64,000 nucleotides of DNA from Actinoplanes philippinensis (GCF_900113015.1 NZ_FONV01000007.1:310001-374000), one strand, 5' to 3'. Positions 46,097-55,904 are shown, numbered from the stretch's first letter. Translations and numbers: made by a program. Notes: generated by a model from the sequence alone, not told the origin.

Positions 46097-46225
46097 TCAG
46101 GACTCCGCGGCGCAGCCGAGATCGCTCGCGGGCATGATGCCGTCGAGGAGGAGGAAGAGGGAAAGGAGACCGCGGGCGGCGAGGTACCGGCCGTGCCGAG
46201 TCACGCCCTGGAGCGCCCGGCGCAT
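46097..46225 (-). CDS. Possible 42-residue membrane peptide or gene remnant
   Basis: ATG 46225 opens a 42-codon frame reading MRRALQGVTRHGRYLAARGL, then SLFLLLDGIMPASDLG, with one hydrophobic segment. It begins 8 bp after the diiron oxygenase stop. There is no ribosome site. It could be a coupled small peptide or a leftover of a longer C terminus displaced by the repeat expansion in the oxygenase gene. Confidence 0.25.
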   Translation of the reverse strand: MRRALQGVTRHGRYLAARGLLSLFLLLDGIMPASDLGCAAES

Positions 46226-46233
46226 CGCCGGCA

Positions 46234-47187
46234 CTATCCCGCGGCGCCCCGCGGGTATCCCGCGGCGCCCCGCGGGTATCCCGCGGCGCCCCGCGGGAGC
46301 AGGCCCGAGGCGTGCCAGAGGGCGGTGCCCGGTCCGCCGATCAGGTCGAGGTCGGTGAGGAAGGCGACGATCCGCTCGCCGGCCCAGCGCATCGTCTCGC
46401 GGTGGTGGGGGTTGGCGCGGGCGGCGCGGCGGCCCTCCTCGGGGTCGAGGCCGACGGCGCGGTAGACGCGAGGGTCGATCAGGCGGGTGCCGGTGAGGTA
46501 GGCGGCCCGCCCGATCACCAGCTTGTCGAAGGCGAGGCGCCCGCGACCGGCGGCGCGGATCTGCCGGGCGAGCTCCTCACGGGCGTACCGGACGTGCCGG
46601 GCCTCCTCGACGACGTGAATGCGGGAGACCATCCGGACCAGGGGCTGCACGTTCTCGTCGTTCATCGCCTCGCGCTGCAGGGTGTCGAGGATCTCCTCGG
46701 CGATGAGGATGGCGGCGTACATGCGCGGGCCGACACCGGTGTGCGCGATCCATTTGCCGAGCCACTGGTTGACACCGGTCGGCTGGTAGAGCGGCGCGTC
46801 GAGGCGCGCGATCATGCGGCCGAACATGACGGAGTGGCGGCACTCGTCGGCGATCTCGGTCAGCGCGTACTGGGCGTGGGGTGCCGTCGGGTCCTGTTTG
46901 AAGTATTCCCGGATGAGCAACTGCATCAGGATCGTCTCGAACCAGACGCCGAGTCCGGCGATGCTCGCGACCTCGTGTTTGGTGAGCTCGATGCGCTGGT
47001 CCTCGGTCATCCGCTCCCAGAGGGCGGTGCCGTAGAGGCTGGACCGGTGCGGCGGGACGAAGTACTTGCCTCCGACGAACGGCGCCTCCCAGTCGATCTC
47101 CACCTCGGGGTCGTACGAGTGCTCGGCCGAGGAACGGAGCAGCCGGGTGGCGGTGCGGTCACGATCAGGCGGAGAGGTGGTGGTCAT
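46234..47187 (-). CDS. AurF-like diiron oxygenase with repeated C terminus
   Basis: The 317-residue product matches the p-aminobenzoate N-oxygenase AurF family of ferritin-like diiron enzymes. Iron-ligand helices are visible: LTKHEVASIAGLGVWFETIL, EIADECRHSVMFGRMIA (ExxH) and VVEEARHVRYAREELA (ExxRH). The N-terminal PEVEIDWEAPFVGGKYFVPP is also typical. It would oxidise an organic substrate with O2, as N-oxygenase or hydroxylase. The C terminus ends in PRGAAGY repeats from a 21-bp array. It diverges from a TetR gene with an operator between, and so probably belongs to the same regulon as the BVMO cluster. Confidence 0.82.
   Translation of the reverse strand: MTTTSPPDRDRTATRLLRSSAEHSYDPEVEIDWEAPFVGGKYFVPPHRSSLYGTALWERMTEDQRIELTKHEVASIAGLGVWFETILMQLLIREYFKQDPTAPHAQYALTEIADECRHSVMFGRMIARLDAPLYQPTGVNQWLGKWIAHTGVGPRMYAAILIAEEILDTLQREAMNDENVQPLVRMVSRIHVVEEARHVRYAREELARQIRAAGRGRLAFDKLVIGRAAYLTGTRLIDPRVYRAVGLDPEEGRRAARANPHHRETMRWAGERIVAFLTDLDLIGGPGTALWHASGLLPRGAAGYPRGAAGYPRGAAG
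46237..46299. repeat. 21-bp tandem repeat at the oxygenase 3' end
   Basis: Three copies of CCCGCGGCGCCCCGCGGGTAT encode PRGAAGY and end at the TAG stop. The unit is largely self-complementary. Confidence 0.88.
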
Positions 47188-47205
47188 CCGATCCTCCGGA
47201 GCATC

Positions 47206-47233
47206 TTGACGTTACCGGCGGTAACAGTTACTT
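47206..47233 (+). promoter_or_regulatory. TetR-type operator with overlapping promoter
   Basis: GTTACCGGCGGTAAC (47211-47225) has perfect 6-bp arms around GGC. A TTGACG -35 (47206-47211) precedes it, and TTACTT (47228-47233) lies 16 bases on. Transcription would then begin close to ATG 47242, so the tetR message may be leaderless. The site is placed to repress both divergent genes. Confidence 0.65.
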
Positions 47234-47241
47234 CTTGTACT

Positions 47242-47934
47242 ATGAACTCCGCCACTCCACCCGTCAATCCCAGCAGGTCGGACGGCCGTCGCGGCCGCTG
47301 GGACGGTCATCGTGAACAGCGCCGGGCGGAGTTGACCACCGCGGCGATCGAGGCGATCCGGCTGCACGGCCCCGATGTCGGCATGGGCGCCATCGCCGCG
47401 CACGCCGGGGTCAGCAAGCCGGTGCTGTACCGCTACTTCGCCGACAAGTCGGAGCTGTGGCTCGCCGTCGGCCAGCAGGCGGGGGCAACACTGATCGAGG
47501 CGATGGTCCCGGCGGTCGCCGCCGTCCGGGAGGAACGGGCCGTCGTCGCCGCGGCCATCGACGTCTACCTGGCCCACATCGAGGCCGACCTCAACCTGTA
47601 CCGCTTCGTGGTGCACCAGCCGGACATCGCCCGGCACCGCGACGTGGTCGCCGACGTGATGGACACCGTGGCCAGCGGCCTGGCCCGGATCTTCGGCGAC
47701 CGGCTGCGGGCCCGCGGCCTCGACTCCGGGGCGGCGCTGCCCTGGGCGTACGGGGTGGTCGGCTACGTCCAGTCGGTCGGTGACTGGTGGCTGCGCCAGC
47801 AGCAGCCGATCAGCCGCGAGGCGCTCGGCGACTACCTGACCACGTTCCTCTGGGCCGGGATCGCCGGCATGCGGCGGGCCGCCGATGTGCCCGGTGGACT
47901 TGCCGCACACGAAGGGTGGGCGAGAGACCTGTGA
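47242..47934 (+). CDS. TetR-family transcriptional regulator
   Basis: The 230-residue product has a TetR HTH (RAELTTAAIEAIRLHGPDVG, MGAIAAHAGVSKPVLYRYFA) and a C-terminal ligand domain with YRFVVHQPDIARHRDVVADV. It probably represses itself and the divergent oxygenase through the 47211-47225 dyad. Its stop overlaps the next gene's GTG (GTGA), so it heads a five-gene operon. The inducer is likely a substrate of the cluster's oxygenases, by inference. Confidence 0.9.
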   Translation: MNSATPPVNPSRSDGRRGRWDGHREQRRAELTTAAIEAIRLHGPDVGMGAIAAHAGVSKPVLYRYFADKSELWLAVGQQAGATLIEAMVPAVAAVREERAVVAAAIDVYLAHIEADLNLYRFVVHQPDIARHRDVVADVMDTVASGLARIFGDRLRARGLDSGAALPWAYGVVGYVQSVGDWWLRQQQPISREALGDYLTTFLWAGIAGMRRAADVPGGLAAHEGWARDL

Positions 47935-48423
47935 GCACCGACCCGGGACGTGTTGACTCGCTCAACGTTGACCCGCTCAACGTTGAGGCGGTCAACGTTG
48001 AGGCGGTCAACGTTGAGGCGGTCAACGTTGAGGCGGTCAACGTTGAGGCGGTCAACGTTGAGGCGGTCAACGTTGATGCGGTCAACGTTGAGGCGGTCAA
48101 CGTTGAGGCGGTCAACGTTGAGGCGGTCAATGCAGGTGATGAGGAGTATCGAGGTCCGGCCACGTTACGTCTCGACGACGGACCGGTCCCGGTGGAGATC
48201 CGGATGTCCGCCCGCTTCGAGCCGATCGAGGGCCGGTTCCGCTGGGCCGGCCGCACCCGGCCGCACGACATGCTGCGCGAACGGGTCGGCGCCGGGCTAC
48301 GACAGGCGACCATCGTCGTGCCCGGCTCCCCGGAGACCGCGGTGAAACTGGGCGACCCCGACCCGTGGGGTGGCGTCCGCATCTCCGGAACCGGCACTCC
48401 CCCGTGGTTCGGGACGGTGCGGC

Positions 48424-48434
<11 letters not shown>
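47931..48434 (+). CDS. DUF4873 protein with pentapeptide-repeat N terminus
   Basis: The 167-residue product has a C-terminal DUF4873-like domain (EYRGPATLRLDDGPVPVEIR, RFEPIEGRFRWAGRTRPHDM). DUF4873 is often fused to or beside flavin monooxygenases, as here: the BVMO gene overlaps it by 11 bp. The N-terminal 60 residues are twelve VNVEA-type pentapeptides from a 15-bp array. GTG 47931 overlaps the tetR stop. The domain's function is unknown; a small barrel that presents or releases the BVMO substrate is a guess. Confidence 0.82.
47961..48132. repeat. 15-bp tandem repeat, twelve units, each with a palindrome
   Basis: GTCAACGTTGAGGCG repeats every 15 bp from 47962 to 48127. Each complete unit contains TCAACGTTGA, a perfect 10-bp palindrome. 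The array is in frame in the DUF4873 gene. Confidence 0.93.
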
Positions 48435-49878
<1,444 letters not shown>

Positions 49879-49890
49879 AGAGGTGGTCTC

Positions 49891-50763
49891 ATGACACGAC
49901 TTCCCGAATACCGGTTCGCCGGTCGTACCGCCGTGCTCACCGGAGCGGCCGGCGGCATCGGCGAACAGCTCGCCTACGGCCTGGCCCACCGCGGCAGCGA
50001 CCTGGTCCTGGCCGACGTCGACGAGGCCCGGCTCACGCCGGTCGCCGACCGTATCCGTGCCGCACATCCCGCGATCGGAGTGCAGACCGTCGTCGCCGAC
50101 CTGGCCGACCGGGTCGCCGTCGAGGCCCTGGCCACGCGAGTGCTGACCGAGCACCCGGCGATCGGGCTGCTCGTCAACAACGCCGGCATCGCGCTCGGCG
50201 GCCGCTTCGACCAGGTGACGACCGACCAGTTCGAGCAGGTCATGAACGTCAACTTCCGCGCGCCGATGCTGCTCACCCACGCGCTGCTGCCGGCGCTCAC
50301 CGCCACGCCCGGCGGGCACCTGGTCAACGTGTCGAGCCTGTTCGGGCTGATCGCGCCGCCCGGCCAGAGCGCGTACTGCGCGAGTAAGTTCGCCCTGCGC
50401 GGGCTGAGCGAATCGCTGCGCGGGGAACTCATCGACAACGGAGTCGGTGTGACCACTGTTCACCCCGGCGGGATAAAAACACGCATCGCCGAGTCCGCTC
50501 TGGTGGGCTCACACGTACCCCAGGATGAAATCGAGCCGAATCGCAGACTCTTCGCCGCGCTGCTCAGCTATCCCCCGGAGAAGGCCGCGGAACAGATCCT
50601 GCGGGCCGTCGCGAAGCGAAAGGCCCGGTTGCTCATCGCGTCCAGCGCCAAGGCGCCGGACATTCTCGCCCGGCTGCTGCCGGTCGGTCACGCCCGGATC
50701 GTACGCGCGGCCACCGTCGCTGCCTCCTCTCGCGGCACGCGCCCGGCGGTGATCAAGAGATGA
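49891..50763 (+). CDS. Short-chain dehydrogenase/reductase
   Basis: The 290-residue classical SDR has the cofactor motif TGAAGGIGEQLAYG, the structural NNAGIALGG and the catalytic Ser and Tyr/Lys (VNVSSLFGLIAP, YCASKFALRG). It would interconvert an alcohol and a ketone, plausibly supplying the ketone to the BVMO. ATG 49891 follows GAGGTGG after the BVMO stop. Its end overlaps the hydrolase ATG by 4 bp. Confidence 0.92.
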   Translation: MTRLPEYRFAGRTAVLTGAAGGIGEQLAYGLAHRGSDLVLADVDEARLTPVADRIRAAHPAIGVQTVVADLADRVAVEALATRVLTEHPAIGLLVNNAGIALGGRFDQVTTDQFEQVMNVNFRAPMLLTHALLPALTATPGGHLVNVSSLFGLIAPPGQSAYCASKFALRGLSESLRGELIDNGVGVTTVHPGGIKTRIAESALVGSHVPQDEIEPNRRLFAALLSYPPEKAAEQILRAVAKRKARLLIASSAKAPDILARLLPVGHARIVRAATVAASSRGTRPAVIKR

Positions 50764-51599
50764 GATTCGAGGAGGTACGGGGCACCCGCGTCCGTTTCCA
50801 CGCAACAGGCGATCCGGCCGCCCCGCCGGTCGTGCTGCTGCACGGCATCGGCCGCAGCCTGGAGGACTGGGCGCTGCAGCACCCCCTACTCGACAACGAA
50901 TATCGTGTCATCAGCATCGACATGCCCGGCTTCGGCCTGTCCCAGCGGATGCCCGCCCCCACCACACTCGACGTCCTCGCCGACGGGGTGTGGGCGACGC
51001 TCGACACGATCGGCGAGAACCGGCCCGTACACCTGATGGGAAACTCGCTGGGTGGCGCCGTGTCGATGCGTATGCTGGCCGACACCCCCGACCGCGTGTC
51101 CACGCTGACGCTGGTCAACAGCGCCGGCTTCGGCAAGGAGGTGACGGTGGCGCTGCGGATGCTGGCCGTGCCCGGCCTGGGCCGCCAGATGCTGCGCCGC
51201 ATCGACCGGATCACCGCGCCCCGGATGGAGCGCATGATCTTCGCCGATCGTGCTCTGGTCACTCCGGAACGCGTCGCCATGGCCATCAAGATCGCCCGGC
51301 AGCCGGACTTCGCGCCCGTTTACCTGGAGATCGCCAAGGCTCTCGGCGGGCTTCGCGGTGTCGCCGCCGCCTGGCGCACCGACCTGCTGGCCCGCGTCGC
51401 CGCCAGCACCAAGCCGACAATGCTCGTCTGGGGCGACCGCGACTTGATCCTGCCGAGCAAGCATCTGGCCGCGGCCCGCGCGGCGTTCCCGCATGCGCAG
51501 TCGCACATGTTCGCCCGGACCGGCCACATGCCCCAGATCGAGCGCCCGGACGAGTTCGCCGGGCTGGTCCGCCCGATGCTGGCCCGGGTGGCCGCCTGA
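50760..51599 (+). CDS. Alpha/beta hydrolase
   Basis: The 279-residue product has the alpha/beta-hydrolase fold with oxyanion segment VVLLHGIGRSLEDWA, nucleophile Ser in HLMGNSLGGAVSM, acid Asp in LVWGDRDLILP and the His in ARTGHMPQIERPDE. As the last gene of the operon it could hydrolyse the ester formed by the BVMO. It overlaps the SDR gene (ATGA). No terminator-like hairpin was found after it, only a 50-bp repeat. Confidence 0.9.
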   Translation: MRFEEVRGTRVRFHATGDPAAPPVVLLHGIGRSLEDWALQHPLLDNEYRVISIDMPGFGLSQRMPAPTTLDVLADGVWATLDTIGENRPVHLMGNSLGGAVSMRMLADTPDRVSTLTLVNSAGFGKEVTVALRMLAVPGLGRQMLRRIDRITAPRMERMIFADRALVTPERVAMAIKIARQPDFAPVYLEIAKALGGLRGVAAAWRTDLLARVAASTKPTMLVWGDRDLILPSKHLAAARAAFPHAQSHMFARTGHMPQIERPDEFAGLVRPMLARVAA

Positions 51600-51619
51600 A
51601 ATCCCACCGGCCGTCCGCA

Positions 51620-51780
51620 ACTCAGCGACCAACCGTGGGTCACCGACCACCAGCCGCTGTCAGGCGACCGCGCGCCGGCCAACCATGGGCCACCGACCAC
51701 CGGCTCCTCTCAGGCAACCGCGCGCCGGCCAACCATGGGCCACCGACCACCGGCTCCTCTCAGGCGGCCGCGCGCCGGAC
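51620..51780. repeat. 50-bp tandem repeat, three copies
   Basis: CGCGCCGGCCAACCATGGGC occurs at 51671 and 51721, exactly 50 bp apart, with a diverged copy before. The array fills the gap between the hydrolase gene and the next convergent gene and enters the end of the latter. Confidence 0.85.
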
Positions 51781-52650
51781 GGTGACCTCACTACGGGCCA
51801 GGTTGGCGGGGAGGGCGTCGCGGGTCTCGCCGCCCTGCAGGCCTCGCGCGGTCGCCGGGTCCACGACGACGGCGGTGAGCTGGAATGTGTCGTCGCCGCC
51901 GCTCTCCAGCGTCGCCGGGCCGCAGACGAAACTACGGTCTCCCCGGCAGGCTCCCTCGATCCGGTAGGCGCTCGAACCGTGGCGCGACAACAACCAGACC
52001 TGGTGGTCCTTCGGCATGTCGGCGACTCCGGTGATCGACGTCGCCGCGGTGATGCTGTCACCCTCGCGGGGCTCGCCCACGATGACCGAGGCCGTCACCG
52101 GTGTGGCCGACACGCCGGGCGGATCGACGAAGGTCCTGTTCACAGCACTGTTGGGGGTCTTCTCCGGAGGCAGCTCACGCACACCGGACAGGACGGTCGC
52201 ATCGTCGCCGCCGATCGGCGTGAGCGGGGCGGGCAGCCCGCTCGGACCGAGCGACACCGAGGCACGAGGGCTGGGTGACAGCGGGCCCTCCGCGGGAGGC
52301 GGGGGCTCGTACGGCGCGAGGCCCGTGTGCTTCGCGGCGGCCGGCGCCTGGGCCGACGGGGTCGCCATGACCACGGTCGGCGGGGTCCGGAACTCCGGGG
52401 CGGCGGCTCCCGGCCCGGCGATCGAGACGACGACGGCACCGAGCCCGGCCGCCACGAGTGCCGCGCTCAGCGCCGGGCGCCGGCGTGCTTCGCGGTTCAC
52501 GGCGGCCGTGGCCCGGTTCAGCACCAGTGTCACCGCCGGGTCGCTGATCATCGTGCGCGGGCGCCACGGCGGGCGGGCCGGCGGCTGCTCCGGGAGGGCC
52601 GGGTTCTCGTGCGGGCCGCCGGGTTCGGTTCCCCGGGAGGTGACAACCAT
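51760..52650 (-). CDS. Membrane-anchored protein with extracytoplasmic domain, unknown
   Basis: The 296-residue product has about 65 cytoplasmic residues, one membrane segment (LSAALVAAGLGAVVVSIAG), a Pro/Ala/Ser-rich stalk and a C-terminal domain with two cysteines (IEGACRGDRSFVCGPAT) that may form a disulfide. VGEPREGDSITAATSITGVA and HQVWLLSRHGSSAYRIEGAC suggest an Ig-like beta domain. ATG 52650 has GGAGGG in front. Function unknown. Confidence 0.65.
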   Translation of the reverse strand: MVVTSRGTEPGGPHENPALPEQPPARPPWRPRTMISDPAVTLVLNRATAAVNREARRRPALSAALVAAGLGAVVVSIAGPGAAAPEFRTPPTVVMATPSAQAPAAAKHTGLAPYEPPPPAEGPLSPSPRASVSLGPSGLPAPLTPIGGDDATVLSGVRELPPEKTPNSAVNRTFVDPPGVSATPVTASVIVGEPREGDSITAATSITGVADMPKDHQVWLLSRHGSSAYRIEGACRGDRSFVCGPATLESGGDDTFQLTAVVVDPATARGLQGGETRDALPANLARSEVTVRRAAA

Positions 52651-52842
52651 CGAACGCCCTCCGCATGATCGGCATGGCCGCCGGTGAACCGCCGGCCGGA
52701 GCGCCGTGCTCGGCGGCGCCATCCGACCCGATAACCAGCCCGCCTACGGTTTGGATGCGGTTGTCCGTAGTGTCGGTATTGTGGCGAGGCTCTCGCCCGC
52801 TCGCGAACGCCGCCCCTCCCCGCCGGCCGTTCACCGGGCGGA

Positions 52843-53967
52843 TCAGCGGGCGGCGGGCCAGCCGGCCACCAGGGCGGCGTCGCGCTCCCCGGGACCCACG
52901 TAGTCGGCCGACGGACGGATGATCTTTCCGAGACGCTTCTGCTCCAGGATGTGGGCGCTCCATCCGGCCGTCCGGGCGCAGGTGAACATGGCGGCGAACA
53001 TGTCCGCCGGCACTCCCGCGAAGTCCAGGATCACCGCCGCCCAGAACTCGACGTTGGTCTCCAGGACGCGGTCGGGTTTGCGGGCGCGTAGTTCGGCGAG
53101 GGCGGCAAGCTCCAGTTCGCGGGCCACCTCGTAGCGGGGCGCGGACAGTTCGCGGGCGGCGTCGCGCAGGATCCGGGCGCGCGGGTCCTCGGCACGGTAG
53201 ATGGCGTGCCCGAACCCCATCAGGCGCCGGCCGGAGTCCAGCACCTGCCGTACGTAGCGACTCGCGTCGATGCCCGACTCGACGGCCTCGATCATGCCGA
53301 GCGCCCGGGACGGCGCTCCGCCGTGCAGCGGACCGGAGAGCGCCGCGATGGCCGCGGACAGGCAGGCGGGGGCGTCCGCTCCGGTGCTGGCGACGACCCG
53401 GCCGGTGAACGTGGAGGCGTTCATGCCGTGCTCGGCCGCGCAGATCCAGTACCGGTCGATCGCCGCGACGTGCCGCGGATCCGGCTCCCCCTGCCACTCG
53501 ATCATGAACCGTTCGGTGGCGGTCCGCCCGGCCTCGACGAGCCGCCGCGGCACCGCGGGCGACTCCCCGCCGGACGCGGACCGGGGCGGGAACGCGGCCC
53601 GTGCCGCCCGCGCGACATACGACAGCACCGCCGCCGACGCGCGCCCGAGGTCCTCCCGGGCCTGCTCGTCACCGATGTCGATCAACTGCCGCAGACCCCA
53701 CCGGGGAGCCAGGAGCGCCACCGCGGACTGAACGTCGGCCCGGATGTCGCCGGAGTTATCCACAGGCGGGAGGTCCTCGGCTACCGGGAGGCCGCGGGTG
53801 AAGTCACCATCTACGAGCAGACCCCACACGTCGCCGTAGGAGACGGTTCCAGCGAGGGAGTCGATGTCGACACCGCGGTATCGCAGCGCCCCACCGTCCC
53901 GGTCGGGCTCGGCGATCTCGGTATCGAACGCAACGACACCGGCAAGTCCTGGATTGACTGTCAACAT
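52843..53967 (-). CDS. Citrate synthase family protein (stand-alone)
   Basis: The 374-residue product has the citrate synthase triad: His in AAEHGMNASTFT, His in LMGFGHAIYRAEDPR, and a C-terminal acid region (VLETNVEFWAAVILDFAG). In bacterial enzymes the third residue is Asp in an NVDF motif; here it reads NVEF, a conservative change worth testing. The N terminus (LAGVVAFDTEIAEPDRDGG) matches the short citrate synthase 2 or methylcitrate-type group. It diverges from an HTH-citrate synthase fusion gene with a 67-bp AT-rich gap. Confidence 0.88.
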   Translation of the reverse strand: MLTVNPGLAGVVAFDTEIAEPDRDGGALRYRGVDIDSLAGTVSYGDVWGLLVDGDFTRGLPVAEDLPPVDNSGDIRADVQSAVALLAPRWGLRQLIDIGDEQAREDLGRASAAVLSYVARAARAAFPPRSASGGESPAVPRRLVEAGRTATERFMIEWQGEPDPRHVAAIDRYWICAAEHGMNASTFTGRVVASTGADAPACLSAAIAALSGPLHGGAPSRALGMIEAVESGIDASRYVRQVLDSGRRLMGFGHAIYRAEDPRARILRDAARELSAPRYEVARELELAALAELRARKPDRVLETNVEFWAAVILDFAGVPADMFAAMFTCARTAGWSAHILEQKRLGKIIRPSADYVGPGERDAALVAGWPAAR

Positions 53968-54017
53968 GACTTCAATCTGGATTCGTCAAGTGTTGATGTC
54001 AATATTGATCCAGTCAA
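53954..54017. promoter_or_regulatory. Cluster of TTGA/TCAA palindromes between the two citrate synthase genes
   Basis: Palindromes TTGACTGTCAA (53954-53964), TCAAGTGTTGA (53986-53996), TTGATGTCAA (53993-54002) and TCAATATTGA (53999-54008) plus TCAA at 54014 lie within 64 bp. The region is far richer in AT than its surroundings. It covers both promoters and enters the first codons of the minus-strand gene. Confidence 0.65.
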
Positions 54018-54034
54018 CATGAGAGGATGACGAC

Positions 54035-55213
54035 ATGACCGCGCAAACGCTGTTGACCACCGAAGAGGTCGCTATCCTGCTGGGCGTCAAGCCGGCCACC
54101 GTCTACGCGTACGTGAGCCGTGGCCTGCTCTCCAGCCGCCGCAACGCCGACGGCAAGAACAGCCTCTTCGCGAAGACCGACGTCGACGCGTTCCTGGCCG
54201 GCCGTAAACGCACCACCACACCCGGCATCCAGACCGGCATCACCCTGATCAAGGACGACAACCTGTTCTTCCGCGGCCGTGACGCGACAGTGCTGGCGCG
54301 GACCAGCACGTACGAGGCGGTCGCCACCCTGCTGTGGACCGGTGATCTCGACGACGTCCCGTTCCCGGTCAACCCGGACCTGCGCCGCCTCGTCATGGAC
54401 GTGACCGCGCGACTGCCGGCGACCGCCCGCCTCACCGACCGGCTCCGCGTCACCGTCGCCGCCGCGGCCGCCGCCGACCCGTTACGTTTCGACACCACGC
54501 CGGCAGCCGTCGTCGCGACCGGCCGGCAACTGCTCGCCGCCATGGTGCAGGGCCTGCCGCCCCTCAACGGCATCCCGGTCCAGCCGGTGCCGTTCGCCGA
54601 GGCGCTGTGGCTGCGCCTCACCCGCGAGAAACCGAGCGAATCCGGATTACGCCTGCTCAACGCCGCACTCATCCTGCTGGCCGACCATGACATCGCGGCG
54701 TCGACCCTGGCCGCCCGGATCGCGGCGTCCACCCGCGCCCACCCGTACGCGGTCGTCAGCGCCGGGCTCGCCGCGCTCGACGGGCCGCTGCACGGGGCGG
54801 CGAGCGGTCTCGCGTACCCCCTGGTGGAAGAAGCGGTGAACGGCCCGGGCCCGGTCGCCACCATCTCGGACCGCCTGCGTTCGGGGGTGGCGGTGCCGGG
54901 CTTCGGGCATCCGATCTACCGCAGCGGCGATCCGCGCGCCGAGACCCTGTTCGGCCTGCTGGGCGAGGGGCCGGTCAAGGAGGCGGCGCTGGCGCTCGAC
55001 GCGACCATGCGTACCCGCTCGGGCACGCCCGCCAACGTCGACCTCGCGCTGGCCGCCCTCGCCCTGCACCATGGCATGCCGGCCGACGCCGGCGAGGCGA
55101 TCTTCGCGGTGGCCCGCACCGCGGGCTGGCTGGCCCACGCCCTCGAGGAGTACGGCGACCGCCCGAGCCGCTTCCGCCCGTCCGGTTCCTACGCCGGCAA
55201 CCAGCCCGCGTGA
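54035..55213 (+). CDS. HTH-citrate synthase fusion protein
   Basis: The 392-residue product joins an excisionase/MerR-like HTH (LLTTEEVAILLGVKPATVYA, YVSRGLLSSRRNADGKNSLF; residues about 6-57) to a citrate synthase domain (from about residue 70). All three catalytic positions appear kept: His in LLADHDIAASTL, His in VPGFGHPIYRSGDPR and Asp in GTPANVDLALAAL. It may bind DNA in response to acetyl- or propionyl-CoA, oxaloacetate or (methyl)citrate, and may regulate the divergent citrate synthase gene. ATG 54035 follows GAGAGGA. Paired citrate synthase genes occur elsewhere in actinomycetes; regulation by this fusion is inference. Confidence 0.85.
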   Translation: MTAQTLLTTEEVAILLGVKPATVYAYVSRGLLSSRRNADGKNSLFAKTDVDAFLAGRKRTTTPGIQTGITLIKDDNLFFRGRDATVLARTSTYEAVATLLWTGDLDDVPFPVNPDLRRLVMDVTARLPATARLTDRLRVTVAAAAAADPLRFDTTPAAVVATGRQLLAAMVQGLPPLNGIPVQPVPFAEALWLRLTREKPSESGLRLLNAALILLADHDIAASTLAARIAASTRAHPYAVVSAGLAALDGPLHGAASGLAYPLVEEAVNGPGPVATISDRLRSGVAVPGFGHPIYRSGDPRAETLFGLLGEGPVKEAALALDATMRTRSGTPANVDLALAALALHHGMPADAGEAIFAVARTAGWLAHALEEYGDRPSRFRPSGSYAGNQPA

Positions 55214-55262
55214 GCGCCACGGGTCCCGCACACCGTTTACTACCGGCCAGTAGGCTCCGGGC

Positions 55263-55904
55263 ATGACCTCTCCCGACCCGCACGCCCTCCCCCTGCTGGA
55301 GGCGTTGCACTCGACGCCCGCCCGCCGTTACCTGTCCACCGAGCCGATCGACGACGACGTGATCCGCGCGATCCTGGACGCTGCGATTCGCGGCCCGTCC
55401 GCGGGCAACGGCCAGTTCTGGGCCTGGATCGTGGTCCGCGACCCGGAGACGAAGAAGCAGATCGCCGGCTGGTACCGCGAGGGCTGGGAGCGCCACTACG
55501 GTTCCCGCCGCGAGCAGATCCTCGGCGCCCCCGACGGCGGCCCGATGAGCAAACGCAGCTTCCTCGCCGCCGACCACCTCGCCAACCACCTCGAAGAGGC
55601 GCCGGTCTGGATCATCCCGGTGCTGCTCGGCGCCGCGAAGTCGACGAACCCGCGGCTCGGCTCGTCGATCTACGGCGCGGTCCAGCACCTGATCCTCGCG
55701 GCCCGCGCCCACGGCCTCGGCGCGACCCTCACCACGCTGCACATCGGCCACGAGGAGGACGTCCGCACCCTGCTCGGCCTCCCCGAGGACGCCCTGACCA
55801 TGGCCCTGATCCCTCTCGGTCACCCCAGCAAGGGCCGCTGGTCCGAGCCGAAACGCCGCCCGCTCGACGAGGTGGTCCATTTCGAAAAGTTCAAGAGCAA
55901 CTGA
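55263..55904 (+). CDS. Nitroreductase-family flavoprotein
   Basis: The 213-residue product has the nitroreductase FMN site (TPARRYLSTEPIDDDVIRAI, AIRGPSAGNGQFWAWIVVRD) and the C-terminal LIPLGHPSKGRW segment. ATG 55263 begins the fold in the usual place. It would reduce a nitro, quinone or enone substrate with NAD(P)H. It follows the HTH-citrate synthase gene after 49 bp, in which a small TACT/AGTA repeat may be a promoter element. A strong hairpin ends the gene. Confidence 0.87.
   Translation: MTSPDPHALPLLEALHSTPARRYLSTEPIDDDVIRAILDAAIRGPSAGNGQFWAWIVVRDPETKKQIAGWYREGWERHYGSRREQILGAPDGGPMSKRSFLAADHLANHLEEAPVWIIPVLLGAAKSTNPRLGSSIYGAVQHLILAARAHGLGATLTTLHIGHEEDVRTLLGLPEDALTMALIPLGHPSKGRWSEPKRRPLDEVVHFEKFKSN

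Noticed and set aside
44951..46358. Long plus-strand frames across 44887-46358
   Set aside because: They lie over minus-strand genes and repeats, have poor codon bias and encode Arg/Pro-rich sequence without a domain.
47961..48132. parS-like centromere cluster
   Set aside because: The repeated palindrome TCAACGTTGA is not the known ParB site (TGTTTCACGTGAAACA-like), and the array is in frame within a gene.
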